A DNA stretch of 10,113 bases from CAZPGL01 sp964586175 (lineage in GTDB: Bacteria; Actinomycetota; Acidimicrobiia; Acidimicrobiales; MedAcidi-G1), in NCBI GenBank assembly GCA_964586175.1, contig CAZPGL010000056.1:1-10113 (forward strand), given 5' to 3'. The first letter of the stretch is position 1. Each line of letters opens with the position of its first letter. The translations under genes and the position numbers were made by a program. The notes beneath the pieces were generated by a model. It searched no databases. It saw nothing but the letters and a program-made list of their open reading frames with translations, and was not told the origin of the DNA. Below, in pieces: positions 1-5,446 of the stretch.

Positions 1-121
1 CGGAGACGAGTTCGGGGTTCTCGAGCATCGCCCAGGCTGACCAGAGTTCACCGGACCGGGGGGCGCCTCGGCGGATGAGCTCCTGGCCCATGCCACCGTC
101 GAGGATCGTGGGCCGGATCAC
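1..121 (-). CDS. Homocysteine S-methyltransferase family protein, N-terminal part (runs off the window)
   Basis: Seen: a minus-strand frame opens at GTG 121-119 and stays open to the left edge (40 codons). Its start reads IRPTILDGGMGQELIRRGAP, followed by a segment with ELWSAWAMLENPELV. An LDGGMG-x-EL block close to the N-terminus, then a Leu-Trp-Ser-Ala stretch, is typical of the homocysteine S-methyltransferase family (MmuM / betaine-homocysteine methyltransferase N-terminal type), which moves a methyl group to the thiol of homocysteine or a related acceptor using a zinc-bound barrel active site. The start is supported by a GGGAGG ribosome binding site (plus-strand bases 127-132) 5 bases upstream. 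The zinc-binding cysteines lie in the C-terminal part and are outside the window, so the exact substrate cannot be judged. It begins only 31 bases after the stop of the upstream truncated EEP frame, so the two may be co-transcribed. Confidence 0.8.
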   Translation of the reverse strand, partial: MIRPTILDGGMGQELIRRGAPRSGELWSAWAMLENPELVS

Positions 122-152
122 GGTTGCCTCCCGGGGTCTCGGGGATGGCGCC

Positions 153-422
153 TCACAGGAGCGTGCGCTTGCGCTCGAGGATCGGCACCTGTTCGCCACG
201 GCGGCGCCGGCTGCGGCCGTGGCCGATGACCCGGTGGCCGGGCAGGGCCTCGGCGACGGCCCGGACCTGGAAGGCGAACGCCTCCTGGAGGGCCAGCACG
301 TCGGCGTCGAGCGAGTCGAGGTAGTCGAGCAGGCGCCGGCGTCGGAGGGGCCAGGCGTTTCGACCGTCGGGTGCCCGGCCGTTGCGGACGTTGCAGGTGG
401 CGATGCGGAGTGTGTCGGCCAT
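153..422 (-). pseudogene. Truncated endonuclease/exonuclease/phosphatase (EEP) domain remnant
   Basis: Seen: from the internal ATG 422-420 the frame reads MADTLRIATCNVRNGRAPDG and goes on 89 codons to TGA at 155-153. It holds the first EEP motif (the Asn of CNVRNG) and the metal-binding Glu of LALQE. Established knowledge: EEP enzymes also need later motifs (the D-x-N block and the C-terminal S-D-H), and these are absent. Only 31 bases separate the stop from the next gene, so a simple frameshift cannot hide the missing part; about two thirds of the domain has been deleted. There is no convincing ribosome binding site just before ATG 422, so if the piece is translated at all it is probably as the C-terminus of the longer frame starting at 695. 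Most likely a gene remnant. Confidence 0.6.
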
Positions 423-695
423 GTGCCCGCAGACGGTAGCCGGGGCAGGGTGGGGGACAGTGGGAGGAGGGAAGGAGAGCGGGGGCCCATCGCAGAGGGT
501 GACCGTTACCGTGTCGGCGCCCACGAAGCCCTTCTTGAGCCCGACCGACCTGACGAACTCCCACTTCTCCAGCGCCCTCCACTTCTTTGGGCGCTTACCA
601 TGGTGAACCAGACCCTCCTCAGTCACCTCGACAGTGCAGACCCGGGTCTCGCTCGGACGGTCGCCCATCAACCGGCACTTCTCGAAGGTTGCCAT
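153..695 (-). CDS. Chimeric ORF: unknown N-terminal domain joined to a truncated EEP-nuclease N-terminus
   Basis: Seen: 180 codons from ATG 695-693, with a GGGAGG ribosome binding site at about 704-709. Residues 1 to about 75 form a small domain with alternating hydrophobic beta-like stretches (VCTVEVTEEGLVHHGKRPKK, then DTVTVTL). I do not recognise it; a PH-like or other small beta-barrel is only a guess. A proline-rich stretch (about residues 80-91) follows. Residues 92-180 are clearly the start of an endonuclease/exonuclease/phosphatase fold (IATCNVRNG at 98-106, then DVLALQEAF at 132-140). The frame stops at TGA 155-153, long before the rest of an EEP domain (usually about 250 residues). 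Codon use looks like that of the neighbours along the whole frame. Either this is one fused, probably non-catalytic protein, or two pieces: a small intact gene that has lost its stop codon and runs into a degraded nuclease gene. Function unknown. Confidence 0.6.
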   Translation of the reverse strand: MATFEKCRLMGDRPSETRVCTVEVTEEGLVHHGKRPKKWRALEKWEFVRSVGLKKGFVGADTVTVTLCDGPPLSFPPPTVPHPAPATVCGHMADTLRIATCNVRNGRAPDGRNAWPLRRRRLLDYLDSLDADVLALQEAFAFQVRAVAEALPGHRVIGHGRSRRRRGEQVPILERKRTLL

Positions 696-990
696 CTCTC
701 GATCCTCCCATGGGGGCCCTCCCATGTCCTACGAACGCCGCACCGCCACCGAGGGCGTCGAACTCCGAAAGGCCACGACGAACTCCACAAGAACCTCTAG
801 TCCGGCCCCTGGGTCCTTGACCCCCTCGGAGGGGGCGAGAAGTCCGGGGGCTGTCTTCTTCGCTCAATGTTGGATGCTGCAACCGTTGTGGTGGTACGCC
901 TCGGCGAACCTACTGGAGCGCCCGCCGGGAGTCCCGGGGACGGGTCGAGGGTGCTTGCGGAGGTACCGGACCATATGGAAAGATCGTGAA
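696..990. other. Divergent intergenic region, no convincing gene
   Basis: This 295-base stretch lies between a minus-strand gene starting at 695 and the plus-strand HTH gene starting at 991, so it should hold promoters for both. I see no convincing -35/-10 pair. What it does hold: a direct repeat CCTCCCATG at 704-712 and 718-726, which on the minus strand duplicates the GGGAGG ribosome binding site; a repeated CGAACTCC at 759-766 and 779-786; inverted repeats between 811 and 863 (listed separately); and CAACCGTTG at 880-888. Open frames crossing the region lack a ribosome binding site and recognisable content. Confidence 0.5.
811..863. repeat. Cluster of short inverted repeats (possible RNA structure)
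   Basis: Seen: three hairpin-forming inverted repeats lie side by side. GGGTC-CTT-GACCC is at 811-823. CCCCCT-CGG-AGGGGG is at 821-835 and shares bases 821-823 with the first, so those two exclude each other. GCGAGAAG (835-842) pairs with CTTCTTCGC (855-863) with one bulged base. No T-run follows any of them. Both flanking genes point away from the site, so a terminator is not expected here. A structured 5' leader of the HTH gene, a small RNA, or chance in GC-rich DNA are all possible. Confidence 0.35.
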
Positions 991-1257
991 ATGGCATCAG
1001 ACGACGTTCCCAGTCTGGACGACATCACCTGGCTCAACTCGAAACGGGCCGCCGGCCGCCTCGGCATCACCGTCCGCACCCTCTACCGGCTCATCGACGA
1101 GGACCAGGTGCCCGGCTATCGGATGGGTCGGGTCATCCGCCTGAAGCAGCACGAGGTCGACGCCTTCGCCGAGACCACCCGCATTCGTCCCGGCGACCTG
1201 TCGCACCTCTACCAGGAGAGCTCCGAGGACAGCGGACAGGGCGGATCGTCGGCCTGA
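991..1257 (+). CDS. Excisionase-like helix-turn-helix DNA-binding protein
   Basis: Seen: 88 residues from ATG 991. Residues about 14-60 form a MerR/excisionase-type winged HTH: a first helix (NSKRAAGRLGI), a recognition helix (TVRTLYRLIDED), then a wing and third helix (VPGYRMGRVIRLKQHEVDAF). This matches the general pattern of the HTH_17 / excisionase-family DNA-binding domain. The acidic C-terminal tail (residues 65-88) includes GDLSHLY and has no metal-binding cysteines. Despite the family name, nothing around it suggests a phage or integrase; stand-alone proteins of this kind in actinobacteria are generally taken as small transcription regulators. The Shine-Dalgarno signal is weak (GGAAAG at 977-982). 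The next gene, an MFS transporter, starts 30 bases downstream and is probably co-transcribed, so it is a candidate target. Specificity is unknown. Confidence 0.8.
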   Translation: MASDDVPSLDDITWLNSKRAAGRLGITVRTLYRLIDEDQVPGYRMGRVIRLKQHEVDAFAETTRIRPGDLSHLYQESSEDSGQGGSSA

Positions 1258-1287
1258 GCACCCGTCGCCGCGACCGGTGAGCCACCG

Positions 1288-2553
1288 GTGAACCTCGAGC
1301 ACCCATCGCGCTGGTCGGCCCGCGACCCGGACGGGTTCTACGGCTGGTGGATGGTGGGGCTGGCCGGCCTCACCCTGGCCTTGAGCGGGCCGGGGCAGTC
1401 GATCGTCGTCGCCGTCTTCCGGGAGCCGATGGGGGCGGGGCTGGGTATCTCGGATTCGGCGATGGCCGCCGCCTACCTGGTGGGCACGGTCACCGCGTCG
1501 TCGCTGCTGCCCAGTGTCGGACGGTGGATCGACCGGGTGGGGGTGCGGAGGGCGGCGACAGTCATCGTCATCGTGTTCGCCCTGGTCCTGGTGCACATGT
1601 CGCTGGTCCGCGGGGTCGTGTGGTTGGCCGTCGGGTTCGTCGGCATCCGACTGCTCGGCCAGGGCTCGATGTCCCTGGTGTCGAGCGTGGCCGTGATCCA
1701 CTGGTTCGATCGGCGGCGGGGACGGGCCCTGGGGATCCAGACGACCATCGGGTTGTGCGGGATGGCGTCGGTGGCGGTGGTGCTGGCGTTGGCCGTCGAC
1801 CGGTGGGGGTGGCGGACCGGCTGGTTGGCGGCGGCGTGTGGGGTCGTCGTCCTGGCCCTGCCGATCGCCCGCTTCGGTTTCATCGACGGTCCAGAGCAAC
1901 TGGGCCAGCAGGCCGACGGCAGCTCCTGGAACGCCAGCGCACCGGCCCCGTCGGGCGGTCGGGCTCCCGGATTCCACGGCTCGATCGTGCGGTCCACGGC
2001 GTTCTGGGTGCTCGGGTCGGTCACCGGGCTGAACTCGATGCTGGTCACCGGGCTGGTCTTCCATCAGATCAACCTGTTGGGCGAGGTCGGCTTCTCCGAG
2101 GCCCGGGCGGCCGCCGTGTTCCTGCCCCAAGCCGCCGGGGCCGTGGTCGGCGGCCTGGTCTTCGGATGGCTGAGCGACCGGGCGGTCTGGTCGTTGTTGC
2201 CCGCGGTGACCATGATCCTGCTCGGCGTCACCGTCCTGCTGGGTGGAGCGGTGGCGTCGGATCCGGAGGTGCTGGTGTACGCGGTGGTCCTTGGGGCATG
2301 TACGGGCAGCACGCACACCGTGACGTCGGCGATGCTGCCCCGCCTGTTCGGTGTGGCCCGGGTCGGTGCCATCGCCGGAGCCCTGGGGTTCGTCGGCGTG
2401 GTCGGGTCGTCGCTTGGCCCACTGGTGTTCGCCTTGGGGGAGGGCATGTTCGGCGGCTACCGGGCCACGAGCACCGCGTCGGTCGTGTTGCCGGTGGCCG
2501 GCGTGGTGACCGCGTTGGTGCTGCGTCCGGCACTGGTCCGGACCGCCGGCTGA
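1288..2553 (+). CDS. Major facilitator superfamily (MFS) transporter
   Basis: Seen: 421 residues from GTG 1288, with about twelve hydrophobic segments in two six-helix halves. The first begins at about residue 20 (WWMVGLAGLTLAL), and a hydrophilic loop at about 200-232 separates the halves. The MFS loop motif is visible between helices 2 and 3 (GRWIDRVGVRR, 78-88) and in reduced form in the second half (GWLSDR, 293-298). The N-terminal GFYGWWMV block resembles monocarboxylate / oxalate-formate antiporter-type carriers, but the substrate cannot be read from sequence. It should sit in the inner membrane and use an ion or substrate gradient. It starts 30 bases after the HTH gene and ends 86 bases before sufD. 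Start choice is uncertain: the Shine-Dalgarno signal is weak, and an ACCGGTGA direct repeat (1273-1280 and 1284-1291) overlaps the start. Confidence 0.85.
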   Translation: MNLEHPSRWSARDPDGFYGWWMVGLAGLTLALSGPGQSIVVAVFREPMGAGLGISDSAMAAAYLVGTVTASSLLPSVGRWIDRVGVRRAATVIVIVFALVLVHMSLVRGVVWLAVGFVGIRLLGQGSMSLVSSVAVIHWFDRRRGRALGIQTTIGLCGMASVAVVLALAVDRWGWRTGWLAAACGVVVLALPIARFGFIDGPEQLGQQADGSSWNASAPAPSGGRAPGFHGSIVRSTAFWVLGSVTGLNSMLVTGLVFHQINLLGEVGFSEARAAAVFLPQAAGAVVGGLVFGWLSDRAVWSLLPAVTMILLGVTVLLGGAVASDPEVLVYAVVLGACTGSTHTVTSAMLPRLFGVARVGAIAGALGFVGVVGSSLGPLVFALGEGMFGGYRATSTASVVLPVAGVVTALVLRPALVRTAG

Positions 2554-2599
2554 GCCCATCGGCCACGCCGGACTCCATGGTGGAATTCTCCTATGGCGG

Positions 2600-2605
2600 T
2601 AGGGT
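2600..2605 (+). promoter_or_regulatory. Candidate -10 element upstream of sufD
   Basis: TAGGGT at 2600-2605 fits the TANNNT -10 pattern common in actinobacteria and lies in a relatively A/T-rich part of the 86-base gap after the MFS gene. It would start a transcript near 2612, leaving about 28 bases before the sufD start. No clear -35 element is visible, so this is only a candidate. If real, the suf group has its own promoter separate from the HTH-MFS pair, and the in-frame ATG at 2577 could not be the sufD start. Confidence 0.35.
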
Positions 2606-2639
2606 AAATCCCGTTCCCTCCCGCCCGAAGGATCTGCCG

Positions 2640-3935
2640 GTGAACCCCAGTCCGCTCAGCGCCGCCTTCAGCCGCGCCGCCGTCGATGCCCTACCGGGGC
2701 CCGACTGGCTACGTGACCTGCGCCGGGCGGTCCACTCGGGCCTCGGCGACGTGGCCCGTCCCGACACCGACGACGAGGTGTGGCGCTACTCGAGGGTCGG
2801 CGAGGTCGAGTTCGGTTCGCTCACCCCGGTGGTCGACAGGCCGTCGGCCCTGCTCGCCCCCGATCTGGGTCGCTTCGGTGCCACATCGGCCACGGTCGTC
2901 GTCCACGACGGCTGGATCGCCGATGTCGTGCTTGGCGATGCCGCCGTCGCTGCAGGGGTGACCGTCGGTCCGGTCGCCGGCATCGCCGACGGTGCCGACC
3001 ACTACGGGGCCGCCATCGACGAACCGGTCGACCTGTTCGGCCACCTCAACCGGGCGTTCGGTCCCGAACCGGTCGCTGTCGTCGTGCCCGACGGGGTGTG
3101 CCTCAACGACCCGATCCTGGTGGTGAGCCTGGTCGATGCCGCGGCGGCGGTATTCCCCCGTCTGCTCGTGCACGTCGGTGCCGACGCGCAGGCCGAGGTC
3201 ATCGAGGTCCACACGTCGTCCGATGTGTCGGCAGTCGTTGCCCCGGTGCTCGAGGTCACCGTCGACCGGGCCGGCCGCTACCGGCACGCCCTGGTCCAGA
3301 ATCTGGGTCCCGACACCTGGCAGTTCGGTCACCAGGCTGTGCGGGCCGGCACTGACGCCTCGGTCGAGTTGTTCATGGCCGGGATCGGCGGCGACTACGT
3401 GCGGACCCGCACCGACTGCCGCCTGGACGGCCGGGGGGCCCACGGTCGGATCACCGCCGCCTACTTCGGTGAGGACGACCAGACCATGGACTTCCGCACC
3501 TTCCAGGATCATGCGGCCCCCGACACCACCAGCGAACTGCTGTTCAAGGGTGCCCTCGACGGTTCGGCCCGATCGGTGTACTCAGGGCTCATCCGAGTGC
3601 GGCCCGACGCCGTGCGAACCAAGGCGTACCAGACCAACCGGAACATCAAGCTGTCGCGGGACGCCTGGGCAGAGAGCGTGCCCAACCTCGAGATCGAGAC
3701 CGACGACGTCATGTGCAGCCACGCGTCGACGGTGTCGCCGGTCGACGAGGAGCAGCGCTTCTACCTGGAGAGCAGAGGGGTGCCGACGCCGGTCGCCGAG
3801 CGCCTGCTGCTCGAGGGCTTCTTCGAGGAGGCCGTCGAGGCCGCTCCCACCGACAGCGTGGCCGACCTGCTTCGCGAGGCCATAGTCGCGAAGCTGGACC
3901 GCCGCAGCATCGCGGCCGGGGAGACGGCGGCATGA
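2640..3935 (+). CDS. sufD: Fe-S cluster assembly protein SufD
   Basis: SufD pairs with SufB and two SufC ATPases to form the scaffold where Fe-S clusters are built. Seen: 431 residues from GTG 2640, near the usual SufD length. It has a helical N-terminal part (ALPGPDWLRDLRRAVHSG), a long central beta-rich region, and the conserved C-terminal block with LLFKGALDGSARSVYSG, KAYQTNRNIKLS, CSHASTVSPVDEEQRFYLES and GFFEEAV. The CSH motif places Cys359 and His361; from memory, the matching His of E. coli SufD (about 360) takes part in cluster assembly at the SufB-SufD interface. The sequence resembles actinobacterial SufD more than SufB. GTG 2640 is chosen because an AAGGAT ribosome binding site lies 8 bases upstream; an in-frame ATG at 2577 lacks one. 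The stop overlaps the Rieske gene start (ATGA). No sufB precedes it, which is unusual. Confidence 0.9.
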   Translation: MNPSPLSAAFSRAAVDALPGPDWLRDLRRAVHSGLGDVARPDTDDEVWRYSRVGEVEFGSLTPVVDRPSALLAPDLGRFGATSATVVVHDGWIADVVLGDAAVAAGVTVGPVAGIADGADHYGAAIDEPVDLFGHLNRAFGPEPVAVVVPDGVCLNDPILVVSLVDAAAAVFPRLLVHVGADAQAEVIEVHTSSDVSAVVAPVLEVTVDRAGRYRHALVQNLGPDTWQFGHQAVRAGTDASVELFMAGIGGDYVRTRTDCRLDGRGAHGRITAAYFGEDDQTMDFRTFQDHAAPDTTSELLFKGALDGSARSVYSGLIRVRPDAVRTKAYQTNRNIKLSRDAWAESVPNLEIETDDVMCSHASTVSPVDEEQRFYLESRGVPTPVAERLLLEGFFEEAVEAAPTDSVADLLREAIVAKLDRRSIAAGETAA

Positions 3936-4258
3936 GCGGGAGTGTCGCGTGCTCCCTGGCCGGGTTGGCCGACGCCGCGCCGCGCCGCGTCGACATCGCC
4001 GGCGAGCCGGTCGTGGTGGTGCGTCTCGGCGACGAGGTGTTCGCCATCGCCGACACCTGCAGCCACGCCGACGTGTCGTTGGCCGAAGGTGACGTCGAGG
4101 CCGACGAGTGCGCCATCGAATGCTGGAAGCACGGGAGCCTGTTTTCGTTGCGGACCGGTGAGGCCCTGACCTTGCCGGCGACCCGCCCGGTCGCCGTCTA
4201 CGACGTGCGGGTCGACGGAGACGAGGTCGTCGTGGAGCTTCCCGGGGGTGCGGCGTGA
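3932..4258 (+). CDS. Rieske-type [2Fe-2S] ferredoxin
   Basis: Small soluble electron-transfer protein, 108 residues from ATG 3932, which overlaps the sufD stop. Seen: the full Rieske ligand set, Cys43-x-His45 (DTCSHADVSLAEG) and Cys64-x2-His67 (IECWKHGSLFSLRTG), spaced as in dioxygenase-type ferredoxins (BphF/NirD class). These proteins are often annotated as a ferredoxin subunit of an aromatic-ring dioxygenase, but no oxygenase or reductase gene is nearby. Established knowledge: a Rieske protein between sufD and sufC is a recurring feature of actinobacterial suf operons (I recall it in Streptomyces), so a role in Fe-S assembly, perhaps electron supply, is the sensible inference. Its own function there is not established. 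Its stop overlaps the sufC start (GTGA). Confidence 0.9.
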   Translation: MSGSVACSLAGLADAAPRRVDIAGEPVVVVRLGDEVFAIADTCSHADVSLAEGDVEADECAIECWKHGSLFSLRTGEALTLPATRPVAVYDVRVDGDEVVVELPGGAA

Positions 4259-5079
4259 GCGTCGGAAGCGTGCTGCACATCGAGGGCCTGACGGCGTCGG
4301 TGGGAGGCAAGGCCATCCTGACCGGCATCGACCTCGAGGTCCGGCCCGGAGAGGTCCATGCCGTCATGGGCCCGAACGGTTCGGGCAAGTCCACCTTGTC
4401 GCATGTGCTGATGGGCCGTCCCGGATACGAGGTCACCGGCGGTTCGGTCACCCTCGACGGCGTGGATCTGCTGGGCCTGGCGCCGTGGGAGCGGGCCCAG
4501 GCCGGCCTGTTCCTCTGTCTCCAGCACCCGACTGAAGTGCCGGGGGTCAGCCTGGAATCGGTGTTGACCGAGGCGGCTCGGGCCGGGGGACGTGATGTCG
4601 CCGATGTTCGGGCCGTCATGAGCGCCGAGGCGGCCCGCATCGGCTTCGACGAGCGGTTCCTGGGCCGGGCCCTCAACGTCGACCTGTCGGGCGGGGAGAA
4701 AAAGCGCAACGAGACCTTGCAGTTGGGGGTGCTGGGGGCCCGCTACGCGGTCCTCGACGAGATCGACTCGGGGCTCGACGTGGATGCCTTGGCCGCGGTG
4801 GCCCGTCGTATCCAGGAGGCCACCGAGGAGGACCGGCTCGGGGTGCTGGCCATCACCCACTTCAGCCGGCTGCTCGAGGTGCTCGAACCCGACCGGGTCC
4901 ACGTGCTGGCTCAGGGTCGTATCCAGTTGTCGGGTGGTCCGGAGTTGGCCGAACGTCTCGAGGTCGAGGGATACGTGGGGTTGCTCGGCGGGCCCGCTGG
5001 TCCCGACGGCGGTTCCGGAGCCGGGCCGGGTCCCGCCGATTTCGGCGAGGACCCGTTTGCCGATCCGTTGGAATCATGA
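4255..5079 (+). CDS. sufC: Fe-S cluster assembly ATPase SufC (copy 1)
   Basis: ABC-type ATPase that binds the SufB/SufD scaffold and powers cluster assembly; cytoplasmic, with no membrane segments. Seen in the 274 residues from GTG 4255: Walker A GPNGSGKST (39-47), Q-loop Gln90 (LQHPTEVPGVS), ABC signature with the SufC-specific tail LSGGEKKRNE (144-153), Walker B AVLDEIDSGLD (165-175; Asp168, Glu169), and H-loop His202 (AITHFSRLLE). All catalytic residues are present. It differs from the standard SufC in the helical region after the Q-loop (VSLESVLTEAARAG), lacks the usual NEGF before the signature, and has a Gly/Pro-rich then acidic tail (about 243-274). A second, more standard SufC is encoded at 7194-7955. 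The start overlaps the Rieske stop by 4 bases; the stop overlaps the next start (ATGA). Confidence 0.93.
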   Translation: MSVGSVLHIEGLTASVGGKAILTGIDLEVRPGEVHAVMGPNGSGKSTLSHVLMGRPGYEVTGGSVTLDGVDLLGLAPWERAQAGLFLCLQHPTEVPGVSLESVLTEAARAGGRDVADVRAVMSAEAARIGFDERFLGRALNVDLSGGEKKRNETLQLGVLGARYAVLDEIDSGLDVDALAAVARRIQEATEEDRLGVLAITHFSRLLEVLEPDRVHVLAQGRIQLSGGPELAERLEVEGYVGLLGGPAGPDGGSGAGPGPADFGEDPFADPLES

Positions 5080-5363
5080 GCCGTCGCCTGCTGGCTGCTG
5101 ACGAACTGGCGCGGTTGTCGCGGTCGCTTCCCGGCTGGTCGGTCGTCGACGGCCGGCTTTGTCGTGAGTTCACGTTCGCCGACTTCGCCGGGGCGTTCGC
5201 CTTCATGACGGCGGCCGCCGAGGTGGCCGAGGAACTGGACCATCATCCCGACTGGTCGAACTCGTGGAACCGGGTGGAGGTGTCGCTCACCACCCACAGC
5301 GCCGGCGGCGTGACGGGTCTGGATGTCGCCCTGGCCGAAGCGATGAACGCCCTGGCCCCGTGA
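5076..5363 (+). CDS. Pterin-4a-carbinolamine dehydratase (4a-hydroxytetrahydrobiopterin dehydratase)
   Basis: Enzyme of the PCD/DCoH family: it dehydrates 4a-hydroxytetrahydropterin so that the pterin cofactor can be recycled. Seen in 95 residues, the normal length of the family: the signature AEELDHHPDWSNSWNRVEVS (51-70) with active-site His56-His57 and Pro58, then LTTHSAGGVTGLDVALAEAM with the third conserved His74 and Asp83. It starts at ATG 5076, overlapping the sufC stop by 4 bases, so it is very probably translated together with sufD, the Rieske protein and SufC1. No phenylalanine hydroxylase or other pterin-dependent hydroxylase is in the window, so its role in this operon is unclear. 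Some bacterial PCD-like proteins are thought to serve molybdopterin-related or other purposes; nothing here decides between these. Confidence 0.9.
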   Translation: MSRRLLAADELARLSRSLPGWSVVDGRLCREFTFADFAGAFAFMTAAAEVAEELDHHPDWSNSWNRVEVSLTTHSAGGVTGLDVALAEAMNALAP

Positions 5364-5367
5364 CCGC

Positions 5368-5406
5368 CCACTCCGGATTTGGGGACAGACCCCAGGTCCG
5401 GAGTGG
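5368..5406 (+). terminator. Strong convergent hairpin with GGGGACAGACCCC core (terminator or dispersed repeat)
   Basis: Seen: a perfect 10-base inverted repeat, CCACTCCGGA (5368-5377) and TCCGGAGTGG (5397-5406), encloses a second perfect pair, TGGGG (5380-5384) and CCCCA (5390-5394), around a 5-base loop ACAGA. In plus-strand RNA the two bases between (UU and GG) can form G-U pairs, giving a continuous 17-pair stem. In minus-strand RNA the same positions are C-A mismatches. It starts 5 bases after the PCD stop and lies 41 bases beyond the sufU stop, the expected place for a shared terminator, although no T-run follows. From memory, GGGGACAGACCCC-type cores recur as intergenic palindromes in many bacteria, so it may be a REP-like repeat copy. 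Confidence 0.7.
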
Positions 5407-5446
5407 ACAAGAGAGCCGGCGGGGACGCGGGTTCAGGACTCCAGGG

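Noticed and set aside
75..800. 241-codon plus-strand frame opposite the EEP and homocysteine methyltransferase genes
   Set aside because: No ribosome binding site or recognisable domain; the minus strand carries recognisable protein motifs across the same bases.
720..800. Short plus-strand reading frame starting at ATG 724
   Set aside because: No ribosome binding site, no recognisable content; the open frame continues only by chance into the HTH gene frame.
955..977. TTGCGG and CATATG considered as a -35/-10 pair for the HTH gene
   Set aside because: The spacing is only about 11-13 bases, too short for a normal sigma-70-type promoter.
997..2559. 520-codon open frame on the minus strand antisense to the HTH and MFS genes
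   Set aside because: Its translation is dominated by His, Arg, Pro, Gln, Gly and Asp, as expected from an antisense frame of GC-rich coding DNA; it has no recognisable domain, while the plus strand encodes a clear HTH and MFS protein.
1347..2639. Long open extension upstream of sufD in the same frame
   Set aside because: It overlaps the MFS gene in another frame and its translation is Arg/Gly/Pro-rich noise. SufD homology and a ribosome binding site begin at GTG 2640.
3582..4709. 375-codon minus-strand frame across sufD, Rieske and sufC1
   Set aside because: Its translation is an Arg/Pro/Ser-rich shadow; three confident plus-strand genes cover the region.
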